Shown: positions 48,745 to 56,667 of the stretch, piece after piece
How the letters are laid out: every line of letters begins with the position of its first letter
Position numbering within the stretch: position 1 is the stretch's first letter
DNA from: Streptomyces sp. DvalAA-43
GTDB lineage: Bacteria > Actinomycetota > Actinomycetes > Streptomycetales > Streptomycetaceae
Direction of reading: 5' to 3'
Assembly (NCBI RefSeq): GCF_900091725.1
Contig: NZ_FMBW01000071.1
Coordinates: 372,001-436,000 of the forward strand
Length of the DNA: 64,000 nt
Notes under the pieces: model-generated
The model's database searches: none
Told to the model about the DNA's origin: nothing
What the model saw: only the letters and a program-made list of their open reading frames with translations
Program-made: the position numbers and the translations under genes

Positions 48745-49460
48745 CGGTCCTCACCCCTGACCAGCACCTTGACCCGGCTGACATGGCGCCGCACGACCTG
48801 CGCGGCACCCTCCGCGTCCCCCGCTCTGATCGCCTCCAGCAGCTCGCCGTGCTCGGTGATGTTGGCGGCGATCCTCCCCGGGTGCGCCTCCATCACGGCG
48901 ACGCCCATCCGCAGCTGCCGGTCGCGCAGCTGGTCGTAGAGGCGCGAGAGGATGTCGTTGCCCGCGTTGCGCACGATCTCGGCGTGGAAGCAGCGGTCCT
49001 TCACGGACACCTCCGCCAGGTCCCCCGCCTCGGCCAGCCGCCGCTGCTCCTCCAGGAGCTCTTCGAGCCGGCCGATCAGCTGCGCGGAGGCGGGCACGGC
49101 CTTGCGGGCCGCGAATTCCTCGACGAGCAGCCGGGTCTCCACCACGTCCGCGATCTCCTGCGCGGAGACGGCGAGGACGAGCGCGCCCTTCTTCGGGTAC
49201 AGCTTGATCAGCCCCTCGACCTCCAGCCGCAGCAGGGCCTCGCGCACCGGCGTACGGGAAACGCCGACGGCCTCGGCGAGATCCCCTTCGGTCAGCAGCG
49301 TGCCGCCCTCGTAACGACGGTCGAGGACCGCCCCTTTTACGTGGGTGTACACGCGCTCGGCGGCAGGCGGCTGCTTCACAGCGGCCTTCACAGCAGGCTT
49401 CATGGACGACTTCACGGCGGACTTCGCGACAGGCTTCACGGCTGGGGGTGCGGCAGGCAT
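48741..49460 (-). CDS. GntR-family (FadR/FCD) regulator with Lys/Ala-rich N-terminal tail
   Basis: This 239-residue protein has an unusual N-terminal tail (residues 1-30, AVKPVAKSAVKSSMKPAVK) that resembles histone H1 repeats. The winged helix follows (VYTHVKGAVLDRRYEGG, LTEGDLAEAVGVSRTPVREALLRLE) and then an FCD effector domain with metal-binding His (CFHAEIVRNAG). It should repress its own operon until a small acid ligand binds. The ATG at 49460 is preceded at six bases by TATGCT, a -10-like hexamer, with no Shine-Dalgarno, so the mRNA is probably leaderless. A dyad upstream is a likely operator. Confidence 0.9.
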   Translation of the reverse strand: MPAAPPAVKPVAKSAVKSSMKPAVKAAVKQPPAAERVYTHVKGAVLDRRYEGGTLLTEGDLAEAVGVSRTPVREALLRLEVEGLIKLYPKKGALVLAVSAQEIADVVETRLLVEEFAARKAVPASAQLIGRLEELLEEQRRLAEAGDLAEVSVKDRCFHAEIVRNAGNDILSRLYDQLRDRQLRMGVAVMEAHPGRIAANITEHGELLEAIRAGDAEGAAQVVRRHVSRVKVLVRGEDR

Positions 49461-49466
49461 GTACAC

Positions 49467-49491
49467 AGCATAGATACAAGATGCGTGCATC
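49467..49491 (-). promoter_or_regulatory. GntR gene promoter with candidate operator
   Basis: On the minus strand, the dyad GATGC-N2-GCATC (49480-49491) lies just upstream of the -10-like TATGCT (49467-49472), the usual place for a GntR autorepression site. The start codon is six bases after the hexamer. Confidence 0.5.
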
Positions 49492-49717
49492 GCGAACCAT
49501 TCCGTCATCCGGACAGAAGCCCGCCCGCTCCGGGGCGCACCGACGCACCGCCGCACCTCCGCACTACTGCGCTACCGCACCACCGATCACGACCGGAATC
49601 ACCCGTAGCCCCGAAATTGCCCCAGGAATCAGCACATCCATCCCCCGCCCTCATGAGTCTCACCACCGAGCGGCACCCTCATGTGGCCGCATTCCAGGGG
49701 CATTTGGAGCATTCAAG

Positions 49718-50617
49718 TTGAAAATCGGCATTAAGGGCATAAGCCGCGCCACCGCCACTGCCACCGTGGCCCTGACGGCAGGTGCCGTCATCGCCGGCAG
49801 CGCGTTCGCCTCCACCGCGCAGGCCGCCACGCTGCCCACCCCCAAGATCACCGCCGCGGGCGGTTTCACGATGAACAACGGCACCTCGAAGGCCCTGTTC
49901 TCCAAGGCTGCGGACACCCGTCGTTCCACGGGTTCCACCACCAAGATCATGACGGCGAACGTCGTGCTGGCGCAGAAGAACCTGAACCTGGATTCCAAGG
50001 TCACGGTTCAGAAGGCGTACAGCGACTACATCGTCTCCAAGGGCGCCTCGTCGGCCCGCCTCATCGTGGGCGACAAGGTCACGGTCCGCCAGCTGCTGTA
50101 CGGCCTGATGCTGCCGTCCGGCTGCGACGCCGCCTACGCGCTGGCCGACAAGTTCGGCTCCGGCTCGACCCGCGCGGCCCGCGTGAAGTCGTTCATCGGC
50201 AAGATGAACGCCCAGGCCAAGTCCCTCGGGCTGAAGAACACCCACTTCGACTCGTTCGACGGCATAGGGAATGGTTCGAACTACTCGACCCCGCGCGACC
50301 TGACGAAGCTCGCCAGCAACGCGATGAAGAACTCCACCTTCCGCACGGTCGTCAAGACCAAGTCGACCAAGCAGAAGGTCACCACGAAGTCCGGCGGCTA
50401 CCGCTACATGACGTGGTCCAACACCAACAACATGCTCAGCAGCTACAGCGGCGCCATCGGCATCAAGACCGGCTCCGGCCCGTCCGCCAAGTACTGCCTG
50501 GTCTTCGCCGCGACCCGCGGCAGCAAGACGATCGTCGGCACGGTGCTCGCGTCCACGAACGCGACCAACCGCACGGCGGACATGAAGAAGATCATGGACT
50601 ACTCCTTCAAGAAGTAG
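49718..50617 (+). CDS. D-alanyl-D-alanine carboxypeptidase (S11 family)
   Basis: This 299-residue exported enzyme has a signal peptide (hydrophobic about 11-32, cleavage near STAQAA) and the three penicillin-binding motifs: STTK at 73-76, SGC at 134-136 and KTG in GIKTGSGPSAK. It trims the terminal D-Ala of peptidoglycan pentapeptides. The SGC in place of the usual SxN is typical of actinomycete S11 members. The TTG start at 49718 follows GGAG by eight bases; no ATG is well placed. A strong terminator hairpin follows the stop. Confidence 0.9.
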   Translation: MKIGIKGISRATATATVALTAGAVIAGSAFASTAQAATLPTPKITAAGGFTMNNGTSKALFSKAADTRRSTGSTTKIMTANVVLAQKNLNLDSKVTVQKAYSDYIVSKGASSARLIVGDKVTVRQLLYGLMLPSGCDAAYALADKFGSGSTRAARVKSFIGKMNAQAKSLGLKNTHFDSFDGIGNGSNYSTPRDLTKLASNAMKNSTFRTVVKTKSTKQKVTTKSGGYRYMTWSNTNNMLSSYSGAIGIKTGSGPSAKYCLVFAATRGSKTIVGTVLASTNATNRTADMKKIMDYSFKK

Positions 50618-50638
50618 CCCGGACCGGCACCGCACGCG

Positions 50639-50671
50639 AAGAGGGGGCCCGCGCCATGCGGGCCCCCTCTT
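50639..50671. terminator. Strong convergent terminator
   Basis: A perfect 14-base-pair stem (50639-50652 with 50658-50671) around the loop GCCAT is followed by TTTC. It lies between the carboxypeptidase gene and the convergent VOC gene. Confidence 0.85.
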
Positions 50672-50688
50672 TCTGTGCCGGAGGATGC

Positions 50689-51123
50689 TCAGTCGAGGCA
50701 GAACTCGTTGCCCTCGATGTCCTGCATGTTGATGCACGACTCGTTTTCCTCGTCGGCATACAGCACCTTCGTGCACACCGCGCCGAGCGCCACCAGCCGA
50801 TCGCGTTCGGCCTCCAGCACGGCCAGCCGCTCCGCACCCACGAGCCCGGTACCGGCCCGCACGTCGACGTGCACCCTGTTCTTGGCGACCTTGCCTTCGG
50901 GAACCCGCTGGAAGTACAGGCGCGGGCCCTCACCCGTGGGATCGGAGCACGCGAACCACGCACCCCGCTCCTCGGGCGGCAGCGAGTCGTTATAGGCGTC
51001 CCAGGAGTCGAACCCCTCCGGTACCGGCGGCGCGACGTATCCCAGCACCTCGCACCAGAAACGGGCGACGCGCTCCGGGTCCGCGCAGTCGAAGGTGATC
51101 TGGATCTTCCTCAGCGATGCCAT
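50689..51123 (-). CDS. VOC-family (glyoxalase-like) protein
   Basis: This 144-residue protein has the vicinal-oxygen-chelate beta-alpha-beta pattern (IQITFDCADPERVARFWCEVLGY, then RVHVDVRAGTG and EGNEFCLD) of the Glyoxalase_6-like group. Family members are dioxygenases, isomerases or antibiotic-binding proteins; the metal ligands are not clear here, so activity is uncertain. It lies 17 bases past a shared terminator and is a single gene. Confidence 0.88.
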   Translation of the reverse strand: MASLRKIQITFDCADPERVARFWCEVLGYVAPPVPEGFDSWDAYNDSLPPEERGAWFACSDPTGEGPRLYFQRVPEGKVAKNRVHVDVRAGTGLVGAERLAVLEAERDRLVALGAVCTKVLYADEENESCINMQDIEGNEFCLD

Positions 51124-51250
51124 TCGGCCACCCTAACAGCGGGCCTCCGGACACCAGTTCCCCTTTATTGAGCCCGGCATTCCGATCGCTCTTCTGGACA
51201 CTTACGACACCTCGACGCTCGCCCGCCCGGGGCGCCGGCTTCTCCCCCGC

Positions 51251-51847
51251 TCAGCGAAGACCGCGCTTCTCGCGTTCGGCTTCGATCAGCTCCTCCATGA
51301 GTTTCTCCGGGTTCACCGCGTGCTCGGTGTCATCGAGGGCGTCGTAGTCCTGGGTGCTCAGCGGCAGGCCGAGCTCGGCGAGTTCGGCGGCCAGTTGTGT
51401 GAACGCGATTCGCTCGTCGGGCTCGTCCTGGTAGCTAGCCCGCTCGGCGGCGACCCCCTCGGTCAGGGTCAGACCGACCAGGCTCCAGAAGGAGAACTCG
51501 GTGTCCAGCTCCATGGGGTGCCAGGCACGATCCCCAGGTTCGTCGGGGTGCAGCCAGTAGCCGATCCACCCCTTTCCGCCCTTCGCCACGAGTTTGACGT
51601 ACTTGGCCATCTCCGCGGCTGCGGCGTTGACGGCCTGCATCTCCGGGTCCGCGAGTTCCTCTTCGCTCAGATAGCTGGTGTCCAGGAGCGGGTGCACCTC
51701 TCCCGCCTCGAAGAATTCGAGGCCGAGAAGGTGGGTGAAGTCGGTGCGGCCTTCCCACTGCGCCACCAGCAGCACACGCAGATCGCCGGGTATCGGACGG
51801 CCGTCCAGCCGCTCCCGGGAAAACCCGGCGAGCCGTTCGTCGTACAT
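51251..51847 (-). CDS. Uncharacterised acidic protein
   Basis: This 198-residue protein is acidic and shows no motif I recognise. Visible features are an aromatic-rich core (KGWIGYWLHPDEPGD and ELDTEFSFWSLV) and helices at both ends; the pattern faintly resembles SUKH/SMI1-type immunity proteins, but this is a guess. The ATG at 51847 follows GGAGAGG; the frame is open 20 codons further. It is divergent from the SnoaL-like gene, with about 170 bases between. Confidence 0.65.
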   Translation of the reverse strand: MYDERLAGFSRERLDGRPIPGDLRVLLVAQWEGRTDFTHLLGLEFFEAGEVHPLLDTSYLSEEELADPEMQAVNAAAAEMAKYVKLVAKGGKGWIGYWLHPDEPGDRAWHPMELDTEFSFWSLVGLTLTEGVAAERASYQDEPDERIAFTQLAAELAELGLPLSTQDYDALDDTEHAVNPEKLMEELIEAEREKRGLR

Positions 51848-51979
51848 GCGCCCTCTCCAGAGGTCGAAGCGAGATCCTCGCGTCAACGTAACAACGGCCT
51901 CCGACAAGAGGCCGGCCCCAGGGCGAGAGGGGCCGCCGTACCGCGCTGATGAGGTTCTGGGGCGATCCTGCGGCCGGCC

Positions 51980-52017
51980 TTGACCTCAAGTCCGCTTGAG
52001 ATCTCAGAGTATTCTGC
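51980..52017 (+). promoter_or_regulatory. MerR/SoxR-type promoter with 19-base spacer
   Basis: TTGACC at 51980-51985 and CAGAGT at 52005-52010 are separated by 19 bases, longer than the usual 17. The spacer contains the perfect inverted repeat CTCAAG-TCCG-CTTGAG (51985-52000). Both are hallmarks of promoters activated by MerR-family proteins; the dyad is close to the SoxR box. The ATG at 52018 follows the -10 by seven bases, so the mRNA would be leaderless. Confidence 0.6.
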
Positions 52018-52410
52018 ATGAACACCGAAACCGCAGACATCAAAGCCATCGAACAGGTCGTCGCCACCGTCGAGCGCGCCCAGCGTGCCAAGGACGTCGA
52101 GGGCTTCCTCGCGCTCTTCCATCCCGACGCCCTCTGGACGACCGGCCACGGCAAGGTCCTGATCGGCTTCGACGCGATCGCCGAGTTCACCCGCACCGTG
52201 CTGCCGGCGGCCAACTGGGAGGGCGAGATCACCTACGAGGCAGTGCACACGCAATTCCTGCGGCCCGACGTGGCGGCCGTGAAGGTCCGGCAGGTCTACC
52301 ACTCACCGGAGGGCGAGACGGAAGGCGCTCCGCTCTACGTCATGACGAAGCAGGATGACGGAAGGTGGCTGCTGCACGCCTGCCAGAACACGGCAGTGTG
52401 GGCCGGATAG
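52018..52410 (+). CDS. SnoaL-like (SgcJ/EcaC family) protein
   Basis: This 130-residue protein has a SnoaL-like cone fold (AIEQVVATVERAQRAKDVEGFLALFHPDALWTTGHG). Such small proteins act in polyketide and aromatic metabolism or are orphan binding proteins. No Shine-Dalgarno is present; the promoter directly upstream carries a MerR/SoxR-type 19-base spacer. That links expression to redox-active compounds by analogy with streptomycete SoxR targets. No polyketide genes are nearby. Confidence 0.82.
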   Translation: MNTETADIKAIEQVVATVERAQRAKDVEGFLALFHPDALWTTGHGKVLIGFDAIAEFTRTVLPAANWEGEITYEAVHTQFLRPDVAAVKVRQVYHSPEGETEGAPLYVMTKQDDGRWLLHACQNTAVWAG

Positions 52411-52489
52411 ACATCTCGGAGTCACGGACGGCGACGGCGCGGAGGATGTCGCAGGAACCCTCCTCGCCCTCGCCGTTCCGCCGCCACGC

Positions 52490-52672
52490 TTATGGTTGCC
52501 GGCGCAGGCCCGCCGCGAAGCTGTCCCACGCGGCGGGAGCGAGCACGAGAAGCGGGCCGTCGGGGCGCTTGGAGTCGCGGACGGCGACGGTACGAGGGAT
52601 GTTGCGGGCGACTTCGACGCACTCGCCATTGCCGCTGCTGTAGCTGGACTTGACGAACTCGAAGTGTGGCAC
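52490..52672 (-). CDS. DUF397 family protein
   Basis: This 60-residue protein matches DUF397: FVKSSYSSGNGECVEVA, then VRDSKRPDGPLLVLAPAAWDSF. Such proteins are almost always encoded next to XRE regulators in actinomycetes, and the pairs are proposed to work together. The GTG start follows AAGGAG by eight bases and begins two bases after the XRE stop. Nothing odd is seen. Confidence 0.92.
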   Translation of the reverse strand: MPHFEFVKSSYSSGNGECVEVARNIPRTVAVRDSKRPDGPLLVLAPAAWDSFAAGLRRQP

Positions 52673-52674
52673 GA

Positions 52675-53553
52675 CTACAACTCCTTGCGAATACGCCCTA
52701 TCAGAGCGATGGAATCGCGGGGAGCGAGTCCGCTTCTGGCGATTCGACCGAACGTGACGTTGTGACGCGCGGCATCCGACTCGCTCTCAAGCCACAGAGT
52801 AGACGACGTGGTGTCCATGTAGACCACGTCCATAGCACCGGGTTCGGCAAACGACACGATGCTAAAAGCGCTGGTCATGCCGGGGTGCGAGCCCGCAAGG
52901 AAGGGGACAACCTGCACTGTGACATTTGGCTCGGCGGCAGCCTCCGCCAGCCGTTCCAGTTGAGCGAGCATCACGTCGCGGCCACCGACCAATTGCCGAA
53001 GCGCTCCTTCCGCGACGATCGCCCACAGCGCCAGAGGACTGCCGTCCGCGAGGCGTGTTTGGCGTGCGATCTTCGCTTCGACGAACCGCTCGATCTCGTC
53101 GGGGTCGTCCCAGTCCGCGTTGCCGACAGCGAGCGCCCTCGCATAGTCCGGCGTCTGGAGCAGGCCCGGTACGAACGCCCCTTGCCAGGTCCTGACTCCC
53201 TTGGCGATGTCTTCGAGCGCAACGTACTCGACCAGTGAACGGAGTTCCGGGTACTGGTTCCACCAGCCCTTCGCCTTGCGGCGCTCCCGATCCATCCGGG
53301 CCACCTCCAGCAGGCGGTCGACGAGCTGCGCGTCATCGAGACCGTAGAACTCGCAGAGGGCACGGATGTCCGGATCCCTCATCGGAACCCATCCCTGCTC
53401 CATCTTCACGATCTTGGAGTTGGTCGCGCTGATGACCTGAGCAGCCTGCTGCTGCGTCTTCCCCGACGCGTCTCGCAGGCGCAGCAACTCGCTGCCGAGC
53501 CTGCGTCCCAGGACAGTTGACGATCGATTGCCTTGCCGAGTCGCTCGATTCAC
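52675..53553 (-). CDS. XRE-family regulator with DUF5753 domain
   Basis: This 292-residue protein has an N-terminal helix-turn-helix (LGSELLRLRDASGKTQQQAAQVI) and a DUF5753 domain (about 100-280; WQGAFVPGLLQTPDYARALA, QTRLADG). It is the usual partner of the DUF397 protein encoded directly downstream. Streptomyces genomes hold many such pairs, several linked to development or antibiotic control. The GTG start is weakly supported by GGGGCG. A divergent anti-sigma-like ATPase gene lies about 225 bases upstream, which is also typical. Confidence 0.92.
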   Translation of the reverse strand: MNRATRQGNRSSTVLGRRLGSELLRLRDASGKTQQQAAQVISATNSKIVKMEQGWVPMRDPDIRALCEFYGLDDAQLVDRLLEVARMDRERRKAKGWWNQYPELRSLVEYVALEDIAKGVRTWQGAFVPGLLQTPDYARALAVGNADWDDPDEIERFVEAKIARQTRLADGSPLALWAIVAEGALRQLVGGRDVMLAQLERLAEAAAEPNVTVQVVPFLAGSHPGMTSAFSIVSFAEPGAMDVVYMDTTSSTLWLESESDAARHNVTFGRIARSGLAPRDSIALIGRIRKEL

Positions 53554-53780
53554 CGCCCCAGTGTGGCCTCCCGCAATGCAGACGGTCGACTGCTGTAGCT
53601 CGTTGGAGACAATTGGCTCCGTTTCACTTGCCTCCAGCTTCAGGGAGTCGCTACGTTCGGCTCACAGCCGCTCGCACAGCGGAATCAGTCGGCGGAAGTG
53701 CACCGCCCTGCCCCGCGCCCAGAAATGGCGCCCCGCAGGCGCGGCATCGCCACCGCCCGCACCCACGGAGGCACGCGCCC

Positions 53781-54272
53781 ATGACCGCAGCCGAACAGAT
53801 CTCCGTCCCCGAACCCGTTCTCCGCGAGGACAGACTCAACTTCACGCCGACCGCCCGCAGCGTCACCTTCTCCCGGCGCCGTACCGCGCGGCTCGTACGG
53901 GAGTGGGGGTATCCGGGGCTGGCCGGCGACGCGGCCTTGCTGGTCAGCGAGTTGGCGACCAACGCGTTACTGCACGGCGCCATCCGGGGGCGGCTCTTCC
54001 GCGTTCACCTCACGCTCACCGCGACCACGCTCCGCATCGCGGTCAGTGACCCGCGCGGCGAGCGGCTGCCCGGTCTGCGCGAGGCCGCGGGCGACGAGTG
54101 CTACGGGCGGGGGCTCCTGATCGTCGCGCGGATCGCGGACCGCTGGGGCATCGAGCCGCGCACCGTCGGGAAGACCGTGTTCGCCGAACTCGCCCTGCGG
54201 CAGGGGCCGGACATGCCGATGGGCCCGCGCGAAGTTCGCGCGGGCCCATCTCGTACAGCTACGCCCAGGTGA
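53781..54272 (+). CDS. HATPase_c (anti-sigma-type) protein
   Basis: This 163-residue protein is a single histidine-kinase-like ATPase domain (ALLVSELATNALLHGA N-box, AVSDPRGERLP, GRGLLIVARIADRWG). Such SpoIIAB/RsbW-like proteins commonly sit beside XRE/DUF397 pairs in actinomycetes. The ATG lies 13 bases after GGAGG. The last 17 codons run through a 14-base-pair hairpin that must also act as the convergent terminator with bkdC, and the gene overlaps bkdC by 14 bases. Confidence 0.85.
   Translation: MTAAEQISVPEPVLREDRLNFTPTARSVTFSRRRTARLVREWGYPGLAGDAALLVSELATNALLHGAIRGRLFRVHLTLTATTLRIAVSDPRGERLPGLREAAGDECYGRGLLIVARIADRWGIEPRTVGKTVFAELALRQGPDMPMGPREVRAGPSRTATPR
54218..54250. terminator. Terminator hairpin inside coding sequence
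   Basis: A perfect 14-base-pair stem (54218-54231 with 54237-54250) around loop AAGTT lies before the stop codons of both convergent genes: it is inside the ATPase gene on the plus strand and just past the bkdC stop on the minus strand. Confidence 0.7.
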
Positions 54273-55674
54273 TCAGGCGCTTCGGCTGTTCCAGGATCGC
54301 GGCGACGTCCGCCAGGACCTTGGAGCCGAGCTCGCCGTCGACCAGGCGGTGGTCGAACGACAGGGCCAGCGTGGTGACCTGACGGGGCTTCACCTTGCCC
54401 TTGTGGACCCACGGTTGGAGCTTGATCGCACCGACCGCGAGGATCGCGGACTCGCCCGGGTTCAGGATGGGCGTGCCCGTGTCGACGCCGAAGACACCGA
54501 CGTTGGTGATGGTCACCGTGCCGCCCGCCATCGCGGCGGGGGAGGTCTTGCCCTCGCGGGCGGTGGAGACCAGCTCGCCCAGGGACGCGGCGAGTTGCGG
54601 GAGCGTCTGCTCGTGCGCGTCCTTGATGTTCGGCACGATCAGACCGCGCGGGGTCGCTGCGGCGATGCCCAGGTTCACGTAGTGCTTCTGGACGATCTCC
54701 TGGTTCGCCTCGTCCCAGGCGGCGTTGACCTCCGGGTTCCGCTTGATCGCGACCAGGAGGGCCTTGGCGATGATCAGGAGCGGGTTGACCCGCACCCCCG
54801 CCATGTCCTTGTCCTCCTTGAGCTCCGCGACCAGCTTCATCGTGCGCGTCACGTCGACGGTGACGAACTCGGTGACGTGCGGAGCCGTGAAGGCGCTGCC
54901 GACCATCGCCTGGGCGATGGCCTTCCGTACACCCTTGACCGGGATGCGGGTCTCGCGGGCGCCCACCGTGGTGACGACGGCCGGGGCCGGGGCCTCGAAA
55001 GCGGTCTCGGCCGCCACCGGAGCGGCGGTCGGCGCCGGGGCCTGTGCCGGTACGGGCGTGGCCGCCGCGTGGACGTCCTCGCGGGTGATGATCCCGCCCT
55101 CGCCGGTCGGGACGACCGTCGCCAGGTCGATGCCCAGGTCCTTGGCCAGCTTGCGGACCGGCGGCTTGGCCAGCGGCCGGCTCTCCGGGACCACGGTGGT
55201 GTGGCCGTTCATCTCGCCCTGGATCGCCGCCGCGGCGGCCGGTACGGCAGTGGCCGCACCCTTGCGGGCCCGTCGCTTGGTCGAGCTCTCGGAGACTCCG
55301 TAGCCGACCAGGACCGGCTGGCGGCCCTTCGGAGCCTCGGGCTCCGGCTCGGGCCGGGCAACCGGGGCGGATTCAGCCGCCGGGGCCGCGTCACCGCTGC
55401 CCGGGGCCACGTCCACCGCGATGATCACCTGGCCGACGTCGACGGTCGTGCCCTCGGGGAAGCGCAGCTCGTGCACCACCCCGTCGAACGGGATCGGCAG
55501 CTCCACGGCCGCCTTCGCCGTCTCGACCTCGCACACGACCTGGCCGTCGGTGACCGTGTCACCGGCCTGGACGTACCACTTGAGGATCTCGGCCTCGGTC
55601 AGGCCCTCGCCCACGTCGGGCATCTTGAACTCGCGGAAGCGGGCCGCGTTGGAAGTGTCGGTCATCGTTGTCAC
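54259..55674 (-). CDS. bkdC: Branched-chain 2-oxoacid dehydrogenase E2 (dihydrolipoyl acyltransferase)
   Basis: This 471-residue E2 has an N-terminal lipoyl domain (lipoylated Lys in CEVETAKAAVELP), an Ala/Pro-rich linker, a peripheral-subunit-binding domain (VRKLAKDLGIDLATVVPTGEGG) and the acyltransferase core ending in the catalytic ALSFDHRLVDGE. It moves the acyl group from the E1 to CoA. The GTG at 55674 is preferred because GAGGAC lies upstream; an ATG nine bases later is the alternative. It is the third gene of bkdABC, starting 10 bases after bkdB. Confidence 0.95.
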   Translation of the reverse strand: MTTMTDTSNAARFREFKMPDVGEGLTEAEILKWYVQAGDTVTDGQVVCEVETAKAAVELPIPFDGVVHELRFPEGTTVDVGQVIIAVDVAPGSGDAAPAAESAPVARPEPEPEAPKGRQPVLVGYGVSESSTKRRARKGAATAVPAAAAAIQGEMNGHTTVVPESRPLAKPPVRKLAKDLGIDLATVVPTGEGGIITREDVHAAATPVPAQAPAPTAAPVAAETAFEAPAPAVVTTVGARETRIPVKGVRKAIAQAMVGSAFTAPHVTEFVTVDVTRTMKLVAELKEDKDMAGVRVNPLLIIAKALLVAIKRNPEVNAAWDEANQEIVQKHYVNLGIAAATPRGLIVPNIKDAHEQTLPQLAASLGELVSTAREGKTSPAAMAGGTVTITNVGVFGVDTGTPILNPGESAILAVGAIKLQPWVHKGKVKPRQVTTLALSFDHRLVDGELGSKVLADVAAILEQPKRLITWA

Positions 55675-55684
55675 GTCCCCGTCC

Positions 55685-56665
55685 TCAGTACGCCAGCGAG
55701 CGGTCGACGGCGTCGAGCACACGGTCGAGACCCGGCAGGTACTCGTCCTCAAGACGCGCCGGCGGGTACGGGGCGTGGTAGCCGCCGACCCGCAGCACCG
55801 GTGCTTCCAGGTGGTAGAAGCAGCGCTCCGTGATGCGAGCGGCGATCTCGGCCCCGGAGCCGTAGAACACCGGCGCCTCATGGACCACCACGAGCCGGCC
55901 GGTCTTCTCGACCGAGGTCTGGATGGCGTCGAAGTCGATCGGGGACATCGAGCGCAGGTCCAGGACCTCGATCGACTTGCCCTCCTCCTGGGCGGCCGCG
56001 GCCGCTTCCAGGCAGACCTTCACCATCGGGCCGTACGCGGCGAGCGTGAGGTCGGTGCCGGTGCGGGCCACCGAGGCCTTGTGCAGGGGGCCGGGGATGG
56101 AGTCGGTCTCGACCTCGCCCTTGTCCCAGTAGCGGCGCTTCGGCTCGAAGAAGATGATCGGGTCGTCGCTCTGGACGGCCTGCTGCATCATCCAGTAGGC
56201 GTCGCTCGCATTCGACGGCGAGACCACCTTCAACCCCGCGACGTGCGCGAACAGCGCCTCCGGCGACTCGCTGTGGTGCTCGACGGCGCCGATGCCGCCG
56301 CCGTACGGGATCCGGATGACGACCGGCAGCTTGATCTTGCCGAGCGCGCGGGCGTGCATCTTGGCGAGCTGCGTGACGATCTGGTCGTACGCGGGGAAGA
56401 CGAATCCGTCGAACTGGATCTCCACGACCGGCCGGTAGCCGCGCAGGGCCAGGCCGATCGCCGTGCCGACAATGCCGGACTCGGCGAGCGGGGTGTCGAT
56501 CACCCGGTCCTCGCCGAAGTCCTTCTGGAGCCCGTCGGTGATCCGGAAGACCCCGCCGAGCTTGCCGACGTCCTCACCCATGATGAGGACCTTGGGGTCG
56601 GTGTCGAGGGCCTTGCGCAGCGACTCGTTGAGAGCCTTCGCAATGGACATCTTTTCCATGGCCAT
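55685..56665 (-). CDS. bkdB: Branched-chain 2-oxoacid dehydrogenase E1 beta subunit
   Basis: This 326-residue protein is the thiamine-dependent E1 beta subunit (MSIAKALNESLRKALDTDP, VLIMGEDVGKLGGVFRITDGL, PLAESGIVGTAIGLALRG, and HHSESPEALFAHVAG). With E1 alpha it decarboxylates the oxoacids of Val, Leu and Ile, which supply branched starter units for fatty acids. It starts two bases before the end of bkdA's stop context with a clear operon link, and bkdC follows at once. Confidence 0.95.
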   Translation of the reverse strand: MAMEKMSIAKALNESLRKALDTDPKVLIMGEDVGKLGGVFRITDGLQKDFGEDRVIDTPLAESGIVGTAIGLALRGYRPVVEIQFDGFVFPAYDQIVTQLAKMHARALGKIKLPVVIRIPYGGGIGAVEHHSESPEALFAHVAGLKVVSPSNASDAYWMMQQAVQSDDPIIFFEPKRRYWDKGEVETDSIPGPLHKASVARTGTDLTLAAYGPMVKVCLEAAAAAQEEGKSIEVLDLRSMSPIDFDAIQTSVEKTGRLVVVHEAPVFYGSGAEIAARITERCFYHLEAPVLRVGGYHAPYPPARLEDEYLPGLDRVLDAVDRSLAY

Positions 56666-56667
56666 GG

